64,000 nt of DNA from Colidextribacter sp. OB.20 (GCF_009911595.1 NZ_QWKG01000001.1:1-64000); one strand, 5' to 3'; positions 8,607 through 19,079 are shown, counted from the stretch's first letter. The notes: a model not told the origin generated them from the letters alone. Numbers and translations: made by a program.

Positions 8607-8699
8607 GTCTTAGTTTCAAGGGATTTTTATCTCTCAATTCCTTAACCTGAGACGCACAAGGGCGAATTGGGAGTATTTTGTCAAGGGAGACAGGAAGCT

Positions 8700-9563
8700 A
8701 TGTGGCTGTCCGACAAATGGATCGACTATGAGCTCATCGACTGCGGCTCCGGGGAGAAACTGGAGCGCTGGGGGGACCAGCTGCTGGTCCGCCCCGATCC
8801 CCAGGCCATCTGGAACACTCCCCGGACCCACCCGGGCTGGAGGAAAAACGCCGGGCGGTATTCCCGCTCCTCCACCGGAGGCGGCCAGTGGCAGAACCGC
8901 TCCATGCCTCAGCGGTGGACGGTGGGCTACGGCGGCCTTACCTTCAATGTCAAGCCCATGAACTTCAAGCACACCGGCCTCTTCCCCGAGCAGGCCGCCA
9001 ACTGGGACTTCGTCATGGAGCGGATTCAAAGGGCCGGCCGACCGGTGAGCGTTTTAAACCTCTTTGCCTACACCGGCGGAGCCACTGTGGCCTGCGCCGC
9101 CGCCGGGGCCTCTGTGTGCCACGTGGACGCGGCCAAGGGGATGGTTCAATGGGCCCGGGAGAACGCAAAAAGCTCCGGCCTGGAGGGGGCCCCCATCCGC
9201 TGGATCGTGGACGACTGCGGAAAATTTGTGGAGCGGGAGATTCGCCGGGGACGGCGGTACGACGCCGTCATTATGGACCCGCCCTCCTACGGCCGGGGGC
9301 CCACCGGCGAGGTGTGGAAGCTGGAGGAGAACCTCTACCCCTTCGTGGAGCTGGTGAGCGGCGTGCTGTCCGACGACCCGCTGTTCCTCATCCTCAACTC
9401 CTACACCACCGGCCTGGCCCCCAGCGTGGTCACCTATATCCTGGAGAGCGTCGTCTCCAAAAAATTCGGCGGCCGCGCCATCTCCGACGAGCTGGGCCTG
9501 CCTGTCTCCCAGACCGGCCTGGCCCTGCCCTGCGGCGCTGCCGGGCGGTGGACCCGGAAATGA
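8700..9563 (+). CDS. Class I SAM-dependent methyltransferase, RlmI/RlmK-like
   Basis: The 287-residue protein has the COG1092 arrangement: NLFAYTGG for SAM binding, an acidic loop, and DPPSYGRG as the catalytic loop. Members methylate 23S rRNA bases. The PUA domain of E. coli RlmI is absent, as in many Firmicute homologues. The ATG at 8700 is preceded by AGGAAG; an in-frame TTG at 8667 is less likely. The MreB-like gene follows within 15 bases. The exact rRNA position is unknown. Confidence 0.8.
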   Translation: MWLSDKWIDYELIDCGSGEKLERWGDQLLVRPDPQAIWNTPRTHPGWRKNAGRYSRSSTGGGQWQNRSMPQRWTVGYGGLTFNVKPMNFKHTGLFPEQAANWDFVMERIQRAGRPVSVLNLFAYTGGATVACAAAGASVCHVDAAKGMVQWARENAKSSGLEGAPIRWIVDDCGKFVEREIRRGRRYDAVIMDPPSYGRGPTGEVWKLEENLYPFVELVSGVLSDDPLFLILNSYTTGLAPSVVTYILESVVSKKFGGRAISDELGLPVSQTGLALPCGAAGRWTRK

Positions 9564-9576
9564 GGTGAACTGCACC

Positions 9577-10086
9577 ATGATAAAACAATTTGACGAATTT
9601 TCCAGGCAGATTTCCCCGGAGGACTGGTATCTGGAATTTACGCCCGCTGAGATTACCGTGCTCAACATGAAAACGGAGCACCAAGTGCGGGAGCCCTCCC
9701 TGACGGCTGTGGTGCGCTCCCAGCCGGGCAAACTGGCCGCCGTGGGCAAGGACGCGCTCCCATACAGGGACAACCCGGATTATGTGGTGTTCTCCCCCTT
9801 CCGCCGGGGACAGGTCGCCCACTATTCGGCGGCGTAGCAGCTCATTAAGGCGCTGCTGAAGCAGGCCGGCTGCGGCGCCGTCCTGATCCCCAAGCCTGTG
9901 ATGTGCGTCCATACTCAGGAGCGTACCTCTCAGGTGGAGGAGGTGGCCCTGGCTGAGGCCGCCATCCAGTGCGGGGCGCGGAAGGTATTTTTCTACCCGG
10001 ACTCCCTGGCCGCCATGCTGGACCTGGCCCGGAGTCGCCGGGATTTACAAAGCGCCATTCTTATTCACATCGAACCACAGGACTGA
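9577..10086 (+). pseudogene. Short MreB-like gene interrupted by an in-frame amber codon
   Basis: A 170-codon frame starts at the ATG at 9577 (GAGGTG upstream) and runs to the TGA at 10084, broken only by TAG at 9835-9837 (codon 87). Both halves read as the front domain of MreB: EPSLTAVVRS and AVGKDALPYRD before the stop, then EVALAEAAIQCGARKVFFYPDSLAAMLDLA after it. The second actin phosphate motif is missing, so even the intact form is a truncated MreB-like protein. CAG to TAG is one transition (the next codon is CAG). The ECF ATPase gene follows after 13 bases. TAG is a normal stop elsewhere in the window, so recoding is unlikely. Confidence 0.6.
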
Positions 10087-10099
10087 AAAGGGTGATACC

Positions 10100-10945
10100 A
10101 TGGAAACCATCATTCAAGCGGAAGATTTACACTTCTCCTACCCCGCCGTGGAGGAGGGGACGACCCCGGTGGTGCTGGACGGGGTCTCTCTGGAGATTGA
10201 GGAGGGCAGCTTTGTGGCCGTGCTGGGCCACAACGGCTGCGGCAAATCCACCCTGGCTAAGCACATGAACGCCATCCTCCTGCCCTCCGGGGGGACGGTC
10301 TATGTGGACGGCATTGACACCCGGGACGAGGACAGGCTGCTGGACATCCGCCGCACGGTGGGCATGGTCTTTCAGAACCCGGACAACCAGATTGTCGCCA
10401 ACGTGGTGGAGGAGGACGTGGCCTTCGCCCCGGAGAACCTGGGGGTCCCCCCTGACGAGATTCGCCAGCGGGTGGATGACGCCCTGAAGGCCGTCAATAT
10501 GTACGCCTACCGGGAGCACGCCCCCCATCTTCTGTCCGGCGGACAGAAGCAGCGGGTGGCCATCGCCGGCGTGATCGCCATGCAGCCCCGGTGCGTTGTG
10601 CTGGACGAGCCCACCGCCATGCTGGACCCCATCGGCCGGAAGGACGTGCTGCGCACCATCCGGACACTGAACCGGGAGCGGGGGGTCACGGTGGTCCTGA
10701 TTACCCACCACATGGACGAGGCCGCCCAGGCCGACCGGCTGGTGGTTATGGCCAAGGGTAAGGTCATCGCCGACGGCGCGCCCAAGGCGGTCTTTTCCAG
10801 GGTGGAGGAGCTGCGGAAGGTGGGCCTCACCGTCCCCCAGACGACAGCGCTGCTCTGGGAGCTGCGCCGGGAGGGGTGGGACGTCCCCCTGGATGCCCTG
10901 TCCGACGAGGAGTGCGCCCAGGCGCTGTATCAGCTTTTGCAATAG
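10100..10945 (+). CDS. ecfA1: Energy-coupling factor transporter ATP-binding protein 1
   Basis: The 281-residue ATPase has Walker A GHNGCGKS (43-50), a Q-loop in FQNPDNQ, signature LSGGQ (145-149) and Walker B ending LDE (168-170). The FQNPDNQIV segment is typical of EcfA. With EcfA2 and EcfT it forms the membrane-bound energising module used by several vitamin or metal S-components. No S-component gene is adjacent, so this is probably a shared group II module. The second ATPase follows after a 242-base gap filled by a palindromic element. Confidence 0.9.
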   Translation: METIIQAEDLHFSYPAVEEGTTPVVLDGVSLEIEEGSFVAVLGHNGCGKSTLAKHMNAILLPSGGTVYVDGIDTRDEDRLLDIRRTVGMVFQNPDNQIVANVVEEDVAFAPENLGVPPDEIRQRVDDALKAVNMYAYREHAPHLLSGGQKQRVAIAGVIAMQPRCVVLDEPTAMLDPIGRKDVLRTIRTLNRERGVTVVLITHHMDEAAQADRLVVMAKGKVIADGAPKAVFSRVEELRKVGLTVPQTTALLWELRREGWDVPLDALSDEECAQALYQLLQ

Positions 10946-10961
10946 TCCCTCGTCCTCCGCA

Positions 10962-11145
10962 GAGCAAGGCTCCTTTGGAAAGGAGCTGTCAGCCGTAGGC
11001 TGACTGAGGATTGTATTTCGGCGAAGCCGAAATGTACAGAGTAATCCTGAATTTCGTTTACTTCGTATGTTTTGCTTCGCAAAACACAATCCTCCGTCAT
11101 CCGCTGCGCGGATGCCACCTCCTTTCAAAAGGAGGCTCAGGACGC
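10962..11145. repeat. Large imperfect palindromic element (repeat family 2)
   Basis: Nested hairpins form two mirrored halves: CTCCTTT/AAAGGAG, CAGCCgtaGGCTG and GAGGATTGT on the left, ACAATCCTC, ATCCGCtgcGCGGAT and CTCCTTT/AAAGGAG on the right, with TTTCGGCgaaGCCGAAA and TTTTGCttcGCAAAA between. It carries no gene. Related pieces occur at 18707-18752 and 45664-45719. It sits inside the ecf operon between the two ATPase genes and may act as a MITE-like mobile repeat. Confidence 0.65.
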
Positions 11146-11187
11146 GACCCTTTAGGCGTGTACCACTTGTTATAAGGATGTATCTCT

Positions 11188-12051
11188 ATGGACCCCATTA
11201 TTGAAACCAAAAACCTCACCCACACCTACTCCGTCGGGACACCCTTCGAGCACACGGCCCTGGACGGCGTGGACTTTGCCGCCTACCCCGGGGAGTACCT
11301 GGGCATCATCGGCCACACCGGCTCCGGCAAGTCCACCCTGATCCAGCATCTGAACGCCCTGCTCAAGCCCACCTCCGGGACGGTGCTCTTTCAAGGCACG
11401 GACATCTGGTCCGACCCCAAGCTCACCAAAAAGACCCGGTTCCAGGTGGGGCTGGTGTTCCAGTATCCGGAGTACCAGCTCTTTGAGGAGACAGTGTACA
11501 AGGACATCTCCTTCGGTCCCCGGAACATGGGGCTGGATGAAAAAGAGATCGACCGCCGGGTCCGGGCGGCGGCCTACTTTGTGGGCCTGCGGGACGACCA
11601 TCTGGAAAAGTCCCCCTTCGAGCTGTCCGGCGGCCAAAAGCGCCGGGTTGCCATCGCCGGCGTGATCGCCATGGAGCCCAAGGTGCTCATCCTGGACGAG
11701 CCCACCGCCGGTCTGGACCCGGAGGGGGTGGAGTCCATTCTGGGCAACATCCGTGAGTACCACCAGGCCCACAACGCCACCATCATCCTGGTCTCCCACT
11801 CCATGGAGGAGGTGGCCCGGTCGGTGGACCGGCTGGTGGCCGTCAACGACGGCAGGATCCCCTTCCAGGGCGCCCCCCGGGAGGTCTTTCAGCACGGGGA
11901 TGAGCTGGAACGGATGGGGCTGGGTGTCCCCCAGCTGACCCGGGTGTTCCACCGGCTGCGCGCCATGGGCGTGGACATCGACCCGTCCGTCTACACCCTG
12001 GACCAGGCCAAGTCGGCTATTCTGTCCAAGCTGAAAGGGGAGGTGGGCTGA
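11188..12051 (+). CDS. ecfA2: Energy-coupling factor transporter ATP-binding protein 2
   Basis: The 287-residue ATPase has Walker A GHTGSGKST (42-50), FQYPEYQLF as Q-loop (the EcfA2 version), LSGGQ (146-150) and Walker B ending LDE (169-171). It pairs with EcfA1 to hydrolyse ATP for substrate uptake. Its TGA overlaps the ATG of ecfT with no gap, giving coupled translation. The order A1-A2-T, followed by truA, is the classical Firmicute arrangement. Confidence 0.92.
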   Translation: MDPIIETKNLTHTYSVGTPFEHTALDGVDFAAYPGEYLGIIGHTGSGKSTLIQHLNALLKPTSGTVLFQGTDIWSDPKLTKKTRFQVGLVFQYPEYQLFEETVYKDISFGPRNMGLDEKEIDRRVRAAAYFVGLRDDHLEKSPFELSGGQKRRVAIAGVIAMEPKVLILDEPTAGLDPEGVESILGNIREYHQAHNATIILVSHSMEEVARSVDRLVAVNDGRIPFQGAPREVFQHGDELERMGLGVPQLTRVFHRLRAMGVDIDPSVYTLDQAKSAILSKLKGEVG

Positions 12052-12861
12052 ATGGCGCTGAAAGATATCACCCTGGGCCAGTTTTTCCCGGGAAACTCCG
12101 TGATCCACCGGCTGGACCCCCGGACCAAGCTGATCTGCGTGGTGCTGTATATTGTGGCCCTGTTTCTTGCCAGCTGGTTCGTCTCCTACACCCTGATGCT
12201 TTTGGTGCTGGCCGGGTCCATCGCCCTGTCCAGAGTCCCTCCCAAGTCTATTCTCCGGGGGCTGAAGCCAGTACTGTTTATCGTGGTGTTTACCGCAGTG
12301 CTCAACCTGCTGTACACCCCGGGGGACACGGTGCTGGCCCGGTTCTGGATTTTTACCGTCACTCTGGAGGGGGTGTCCCGGGCCTTCTTCATGGTGGTCC
12401 GGATTATGATGCTCATTTCGGGCACCTTCCTGCTCACCTACACCACCTCCCCCATCCTCCTCACCGACGGACTGGAGTCCCTCCTCAATCCTCTGAAAAA
12501 GGTGCGGGTGCCTGTCCACGAGCTGGCGATGATTATGTCCATCGCCCTGCGGTTTATCCCCACCCTCATCGAGGAGACCGACAAGATCATGTCCGCCCAG
12601 CGGGCCCGGGGAGCCGACTTCGAGAGCGGCAACCTGATCCAGCGGGCCAAGGCCCTCCTGCCCCTGCTGGTGCCCCTGTTTATCTCCGCCTTCCGCCGGG
12701 CTGACGAGCTGGCCACCGCTATGGAGTGCCGCTGCTACCACGGCGGCGAGGGCCGCACCCGCCTGCGCCAGCTGAAATATAAAGGGGCCGACTACGCGGC
12801 CCTGCTCCTCTTCCTGGCCGTGACCGTGGCCGCGGGGGTGTTAGGTCACTTTGGGCTGTAA
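12052..12861 (+). CDS. ecfT: Energy-coupling factor transporter transmembrane protein EcfT
   Basis: The 269-residue protein has several predicted membrane helices and the cytoplasmic coupling segment with the Ala-Arg-Gly motif (AQRARGADF), then a second motif region (MECRCYHGG). EcfT couples the two ATPases to the substrate-binding S-component. The start directly follows the ecfA2 stop. Its 3' end overlaps the end of the convergent small gene by 21 bases. Confidence 0.9.
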   Translation: MALKDITLGQFFPGNSVIHRLDPRTKLICVVLYIVALFLASWFVSYTLMLLVLAGSIALSRVPPKSILRGLKPVLFIVVFTAVLNLLYTPGDTVLARFWIFTVTLEGVSRAFFMVVRIMMLISGTFLLTYTTSPILLTDGLESLLNPLKKVRVPVHELAMIMSIALRFIPTLIEETDKIMSAQRARGADFESGNLIQRAKALLPLLVPLFISAFRRADELATAMECRCYHGGEGRTRLRQLKYKGADYAALLLFLAVTVAAGVLGHFGL

Positions 12862-13113
12862 AGCTGATATTATATCTTGACGCAGGCCCAGCCCGAAGAG
12901 ATAATATAGGTCATTGGAACACCCCAGATAGCTTCCCAGCCGCGTTTCAAAGCGGTTGTACAGTTCAAAACCCGCCATTTTGGCAATTTCGTGGGCAACC
13001 TCGTAAAATTCCCTTTTTACTTCTAAATATTCAGGGTCTTTCGCGCAAAATGCCTCGATTTCTTCTTTAAGTCCCAGGTTGTCCACAAAAAGCATGTTTA
13101 GTTTGTCATTCAT
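12841..13113 (-). CDS. Small protein divergent from an XRE regulator (DUF6809-like)
   Basis: The 90-residue protein is mostly helical and charged, with no membrane segment or catalytic motif. It resembles the small DUF6809-type proteins often seen beside helix-turn-helix regulators in Clostridia; the family name is from memory and unverified. It is more A+T-rich than the ecf genes. Its start has AAAGGAGA upstream. It shares a short control region with the XRE gene at 13191, suggesting a regulated pair, possibly toxin-antitoxin-like, though nothing shows toxicity. Confidence 0.55.
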   Translation of the reverse strand: MNDKLNMLFVDNLGLKEEIEAFCAKDPEYLEVKREFYEVAHEIAKMAGFELYNRFETRLGSYLGCSNDLYYLFGLGLRQDIISALQPKVT

Positions 13114-13133
13114 AGTGCCATCTCCTTTTACCT

Positions 13134-13162
13134 AATATTATTGTATATTATAGCATAATATT
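13134..13162. promoter_or_regulatory. Inverted repeat between the divergent pair, candidate operator
   Basis: AATATTAT (13134-13141) and ATAATATT (13155-13162) are perfect inverted arms separated by 13 bases. They overlap the minus-10 region of the leftward promoter, a fitting site for repression by the XRE protein. Confidence 0.45.
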
Positions 13163-13174
13163 TTTACGTGTCAA
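13147..13174 (-). promoter_or_regulatory. Promoter of the small leftward gene
   Basis: On the minus strand TTGACA (13174-13169) and TATAAT (13152-13147) are 16 bases apart. They sit about 33 bases before the ATG at 13113. Confidence 0.75.
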
Positions 13175-13190
13175 GTATGTGAGGAAAAAT

Positions 13191-13412
13191 ATGTCTACTT
13201 TTTCTGAGCGGCTGAAACTGCTGCGCCAAGAGAACCGATACAAGCAAAGAGAACTGGCTGAGATTTTCGGTCTGAAACTGCGCGGTTATCAGTCATATGA
13301 GTACGGAAAAGCCTACCCCACTGTTCCCGGTCTGATTCAGATCGCCAAGTTTTTCGACGTCAGCACCGATTACCTCCTGGGTCTCTCAGATAAACGGGAA
13401 GTCAACAGGTGA
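13191..13412 (+). CDS. XRE-family helix-turn-helix regulator
   Basis: The 73-residue protein is one Cro/C1-type HTH domain: FSERLKLLRQENRYKQRELAEIF followed by YGKAYPTVPGLIQIAKFFDVSTDYLLG. It should bind DNA as a dimer and regulate itself and the divergent gene. The ATG at 13191 has AGGAAA seven bases upstream; the frame could open four codons earlier at a GTG that overlaps this site. No sensor domain is present. Confidence 0.85.
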   Translation: MSTFSERLKLLRQENRYKQRELAEIFGLKLRGYQSYEYGKAYPTVPGLIQIAKFFDVSTDYLLGLSDKREVNR

Positions 13413-13417
13413 GCATG

Positions 13418-13495
13418 TGTAGGGCGCGACGACCCCGGCGCGCCGTTCTGAGGCGTCTCTTAAAACGCGGCGGGCCGAGGTCGTCCCGCCCTACA
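13418..13495. repeat. GTAGGG palindromic repeat (family 1), long-arm copy
   Basis: The arms TGTAGGGCGCGACGACC and GGTCGTCCCGCCCTACA are near-perfect inverted repeats around a GC-rich centre. It fills the gap between the XRE gene and truA. Its closest relative is the copy at 62640-62722. Confidence 0.75.
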
Positions 13496-13524
13496 TTTCA
13501 CGCCGGGACGAAAGGTTTTGGACG

Positions 13525-14274
13525 ATGGAGCGTAACATTGCTTTAAGGTTAATGTACAACGGCACAGCCTACCACGGGTGGCAGGTGCAGAAGAACGCAA
13601 TTTCGGTGGCGGAGACGCTGGAGAGGGCGCTGGCGGCCACGGTGGGCCATCCGGTGAAGTGCACCGGGGCGGGCCGCACTGACGCCGGGGTCCACGCAGA
13701 GACCTACGTGGCCAACTTCCGCACCACCTGCCACATCCCTCTGGACAAGCTGCCTCTGGCGGTGAACACCCGCCTGCCCGACGACATTGTGGTGGTCAGG
13801 GCCACCCAGGTGCCCGACGGCTTCAACGCCATCGGCTCCTGCCAGAAGAAGGAGTACACCTACCGCATCTACAACTCCCGGCTGGGCAATCCGTTTTATG
13901 TCAACCGCGCCTGGTTCTACCCCAAGCGGCTGGACGAGGCCGTCATGGCCCGGGCAGCGGAGCAGTTTGTGGGCACCCACGACTTCCGGGCGGTGCGCTC
14001 GGTGGGCACCGAGACCAAAACCACCGTGCGCACGGTGTACTGGTTCGATGTGGAGCGCGACCGCGACCTGATCTCCTGCCGGGTGTGCGCCAACGGCTTT
14101 TTGTACAACATGGTTCGGGCCATGGTGGGCACCGTGATCTACGCCGCCGAGGGCAAGCTGGCCCCTGAGGATATCCCCGCTATCCTGGACTCGGGCAACC
14201 GGACCCTGGCCGGCCCCACCGTCCCCCCCGGCGGGCTGTACATGACAAAATTATGGTATGAAGAGGACGTCTAG
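13525..14274 (+). CDS. truA: tRNA pseudouridine(38-40) synthase TruA
   Basis: The 249-residue enzyme has the catalytic motif GRTDAGVHA with Asp53 as nucleophile, and the conserved FLYNMVR segment near the C terminus. It turns uridines 38-40 of the tRNA anticodon arm into pseudouridine. The order ecfA-ecfA-ecfT-truA is common in Firmicutes, here broken by the XRE pair and a repeat. Length and motifs are complete. Confidence 0.95.
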   Translation: MERNIALRLMYNGTAYHGWQVQKNAISVAETLERALAATVGHPVKCTGAGRTDAGVHAETYVANFRTTCHIPLDKLPLAVNTRLPDDIVVVRATQVPDGFNAIGSCQKKEYTYRIYNSRLGNPFYVNRAWFYPKRLDEAVMARAAEQFVGTHDFRAVRSVGTETKTTVRTVYWFDVERDRDLISCRVCANGFLYNMVRAMVGTVIYAAEGKLAPEDIPAILDSGNRTLAGPTVPPGGLYMTKLWYEEDV

Positions 14275-14284
14275 TCAGTAAATT

Positions 14285-15466
14285 ATGGAAGAGAACAAAA
14301 AGGCTCCGGCTCCCAAGCGGCTGAGAAAACCGAATATTCTGGTCCGCATGCTGGCCCTGGCCGTCACAACGGCGCTGGTGCTGGGGGCGCTGGCCCTGGT
14401 GGTCTACCGGGACCAGGTCAACCTGAGCGTTCTGAAGCGGTGGCTGGACCTGCAAAGCCTGCAGACCAGCGACACCGGCGAGGCCGTCCCCTTTACCCAT
14501 GCCGGAGGCGACAAGCTTTCAGTCGCCTATCTGAACAGCGGCGTGGTCACTGTCTCCGCCGCCGGAGCACACTACTATGGCCTGGACGGCGTCTCTCTGG
14601 CCGACCGGGTACTGTCCATGGAAAACCCGGTGCTCTCCGCCTCCCGCACCACCGCTGTGGCCTACGACGCGGGCAATCAGTCCCTGTTTGCCTTCCGCAA
14701 CGGGGAGGAGTACTTCTCTCTCTCCCTCAGCGGCGGCGCCGATCTGCTGTCCGCCCGGCCCAACGACAGCGGCTGGCTGGCCGTCACCGCCCAGCAGAGC
14801 GGCTACAAGGGGGCGGTCACCGTCTATGACAGCCACGGCAGTCAGGTGATTCAGATCAGCCTGTCTACCGTCTTTGCCGTGGACGCCGCCGTCTCCCCCG
14901 ACGGCCAGAGCGTGGCCGTCATCACCATGGGCCAGACCGGGGGCGACTTCTTCAGCCGGCTGCTGTTCTATCCCGTGAACCAGGAGGAGCCCTCCGCCCA
15001 GGTGGAGCTGGGCAGCCTGACCGTGCTGGACATGGACTATGAGGATGAGCTGCTCTGGGTGCTGTGTGAGGACCGGCTGCTCACCATCACCCCCGACGGC
15101 CAGACCGTTCAGACCTTCCTCCTCACCCCCAGCTATCTGAAGGGCTGCACCCTGGAGGGGGAGGGCTTCGCCCTTCTGCTCACCGGCCGCTACCGCTCGG
15201 GCGGCGCCGACCGGGCTCTCATTGTGGACAGGGAGGCTCAGGCGATCCAGACCATTACCCTCACCGGCCAGGTCCTGGACTACGCCGCCTGCGGCGAGTA
15301 TTTCGCCCTCCTCTCCGGCAGCCGGCTGGCCCTCTTCAACGGCCAGCTGGAGCAGTTCGCCTCCCTGGAGGACCCCCAGGGGGCCCGGAAGGTGGATTTG
15401 GCCCCCAATGGCTCTGCCCTGCTTGCCAACGACCAGCAGGCCTGGCTGTTTATTCCGCAAGCATAG
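14285..15466 (+). CDS. Membrane-anchored beta-propeller-like protein (DUF5711-type)
   Basis: The 393-residue protein has a short basic N terminus, one membrane helix (about 22-42), and an outside region of repeated short strands (for example AAVSPDGQSVAVI, a WD-like blade signature). This fits DUF5711 proteins of Clostridia. No catalytic residues are apparent. It starts 10 bases after truA, and cvpA follows after a palindromic repeat. The function is unknown; the family name is a recollection. Confidence 0.6.
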   Translation: MEENKKAPAPKRLRKPNILVRMLALAVTTALVLGALALVVYRDQVNLSVLKRWLDLQSLQTSDTGEAVPFTHAGGDKLSVAYLNSGVVTVSAAGAHYYGLDGVSLADRVLSMENPVLSASRTTAVAYDAGNQSLFAFRNGEEYFSLSLSGGADLLSARPNDSGWLAVTAQQSGYKGAVTVYDSHGSQVIQISLSTVFAVDAAVSPDGQSVAVITMGQTGGDFFSRLLFYPVNQEEPSAQVELGSLTVLDMDYEDELLWVLCEDRLLTITPDGQTVQTFLLTPSYLKGCTLEGEGFALLLTGRYRSGGADRALIVDREAQAIQTITLTGQVLDYAACGEYFALLSGSRLALFNGQLEQFASLEDPQGARKVDLAPNGSALLANDQQAWLFIPQA

Positions 15467-15483
15467 AGCAATATGCAGAATTA

Positions 15484-15540
15484 TTGACGGCGGCCGGGTC
15501 GCCGCGCCCTACACAACGGGCGGCCACAGGCCGCCCCTAC
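15484..15540. repeat. GTAGGG palindromic repeat (family 1), compact copy
   Basis: CGGGCGGCCacaGGCCGCCC forms the core hairpin, ending in CCTACAGG. A GCGCCCTACA piece lies to its left. The right end abuts AGGAGG, the ribosome site of the next gene, so the repeat forms part of that gene's leader. Confidence 0.6.
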
Positions 15541-15551
15541 AGGAGGTTTCC

Positions 15552-16247
15552 ATGAATTACATCATCTACGATATCATCATCGCAGCCGTTCTGCTCTTCT
15601 TCCTCTGGCGGGGCTATGTCAAGGGCTTTGTGCTCACCCTGTGCTCCCTGCTGGCCGTCTTTGTGGCCCTGATCGGGGCCTCCTTCCTCTCCAACGCCCT
15701 GGCCGAACCTGTAGCCAAGGCGGTGGAGCCCATTGTCGCCAGAAGTATCCACGACACGGTGACCAGCTACTACCAGCGCGCCCCGGCAGAAAACACCTCT
15801 GGGGAGGAGGAGGACTGGCTGGCCCAGCTGCCTCTGGAGGAGCTGCTGGAGCCGCTGAAGGAGTCCAAATTCCTCCAGGGCTTTGCCGATACCTTCCAAA
15901 AGGCGGTGGACGACAGGACCACCGAGATTGTCACCCACGCCGCCCAGGCCCTGGCCCACTTCGTGGCGGTGCAGATCGCCCGGACGGTCCTCTTCGCCCT
16001 GGCTTTCTTCGCCGTGCTCATCGCCTGGTCCTTCCTCAGCCACGCCCTGGACCTGGTGGCAAAGCTACCGGTGCTCAGCACCGTCAACGCCTGGGGCGGC
16101 GGGGCGGTGGGCCTTGTCAAGGGCGCGCTGATTGTGTATATCGCTGTCTGGCTCCTCCGGGGCAGTTACATCCCCCCGGAGGCCATAGAGGGCTCTTACC
16201 TGCTGAAATTCTTTACCTCCGCCATCCCGCTGTCATTTTTCCTCTAA
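15552..16247 (+). CDS. CvpA family membrane protein
   Basis: The 231-residue protein has a helix at the N terminus (about 4-45, two passes) and further helices near 140-165 and 175-200, with the glycine-rich turn WGGGAVGLVKG typical of CvpA/YshB proteins. Members are linked to colicin V production in E. coli and to envelope stress elsewhere. ATG 15552 has a perfect AGGAGG five bases upstream. It sits between the propeller protein and the Clp ATPase with no clear operon partner. Confidence 0.75.
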   Translation: MNYIIYDIIIAAVLLFFLWRGYVKGFVLTLCSLLAVFVALIGASFLSNALAEPVAKAVEPIVARSIHDTVTSYYQRAPAENTSGEEEDWLAQLPLEELLEPLKESKFLQGFADTFQKAVDDRTTEIVTHAAQALAHFVAVQIARTVLFALAFFAVLIAWSFLSHALDLVAKLPVLSTVNAWGGGAVGLVKGALIVYIAVWLLRGSYIPPEAIEGSYLLKFFTSAIPLSFFL

Positions 16248-16342
16248 ACCCTGTATTTCTCAGGGAAAAATTCATACCCAGTTCATAATTAGGGTGTACC
16301 ATCTCCCCAAACGTGGACTTTTCCCGAAAGGAGCAAATTACT

Positions 16343-18649
<2,307 letters not shown>

Positions 18650-18659
18650 CATCAAGCAC

Positions 18660-18690
18660 GGCGCGCAGAGCAATCTGCGCGCCGCTATTT
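18660..18690 (+). terminator. Terminator of the Clp ATPase gene
   Basis: A nine-base-pair stem (18660-18668 with 18675-18683) is followed by GCTATTTT. It lies ten bases after the stop codon. Confidence 0.75.
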
Positions 18691-18706
18691 TGCCTTCCTT
18701 CGATTT

Positions 18707-18752
18707 GACTTCGTATATTTTGCTTCGCAAAATGCAATCCTCAGTCAGCCGC
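18707..18752. repeat. Fragment of palindromic element (repeat family 2)
   Basis: ACTTCGTATATTTTGCttcGCAAAATGCAATCCTCAGTCAGCC closely matches the right half of the element at 10962-11145. The other half is missing. Confidence 0.6.
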
Positions 18753-18765
18753 GGCGGGACGGGGG

Positions 18766-18962
18766 TTACATCCCTTTCGCCGCCCGCCAGCCTATGGCTC
18801 TGCCGAACAGGTAGGTGCAGCACATTGCTCCGCAGGTGTCCCGGTCCGCTACATCGCACAGGGCCAGAATATCCCTCAGATCAATTTGATACCCCTTTCC
18901 GCTCTCTCGTCCATCTCTGTCTCTTTGATGTACCGCTTAATCTTTTTTAAAATGGGCTCCAT
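18766..18962 (-). pseudogene. Frameshifted small gene of unknown family
   Basis: An ATG at 18962 with a strong AAGGAGG opens a 28-codon frame (MEPILKKIKRYIKETEM...) that stops at 18876. A different frame then continues with protein-like sequence (YQIDLRDILALCDVADRDTCGAM...) to a TAA at 18766. A one-base shift near 18890 would join them into one protein of about 65 residues. It is downstream of, and co-directional with, the small ribbon-helix-helix gene. No family is recognised. A genuine 28-residue peptide cannot be excluded. Confidence 0.35.
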
Positions 18963-19035
18963 TAAAAAACCTCCTTGATTTTCACCGGGAGGTGTGGCAT
19001 AATCAGATTTACCAGACCTCCGGGTGTTGGTATCT

Positions 19036-19079
19036 ATAGAAACAATCCGTTTATGTGAAAGTGGGCGGGTTGTTTCTAT
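19036..19079. repeat. Inverted repeat at the end of the small regulator gene
   Basis: ATAGAAACAA (19036-19045) and TTGTTTCTAT (19070-19079) are perfect 10-base arms, the second containing the stop codon of the gene at 19076. A second stem (about 18985-18993 with 19016-19024) follows downstream. There is no T-run, so termination is uncertain. Confidence 0.5.

Noticed and set aside
9835-9837. TAG read as pyrrolysine or another amino acid
   Set aside because: TAG ends ecfA1 and other genes here, no pylT-like or suppressor tRNA is seen, and a simple CAG-to-TAG mutation explains it.
11170-12741. Long antisense frame opposite ecfA2 and ecfT
   Set aside because: Same shadow effect; the sense genes have full motifs and coupled starts.
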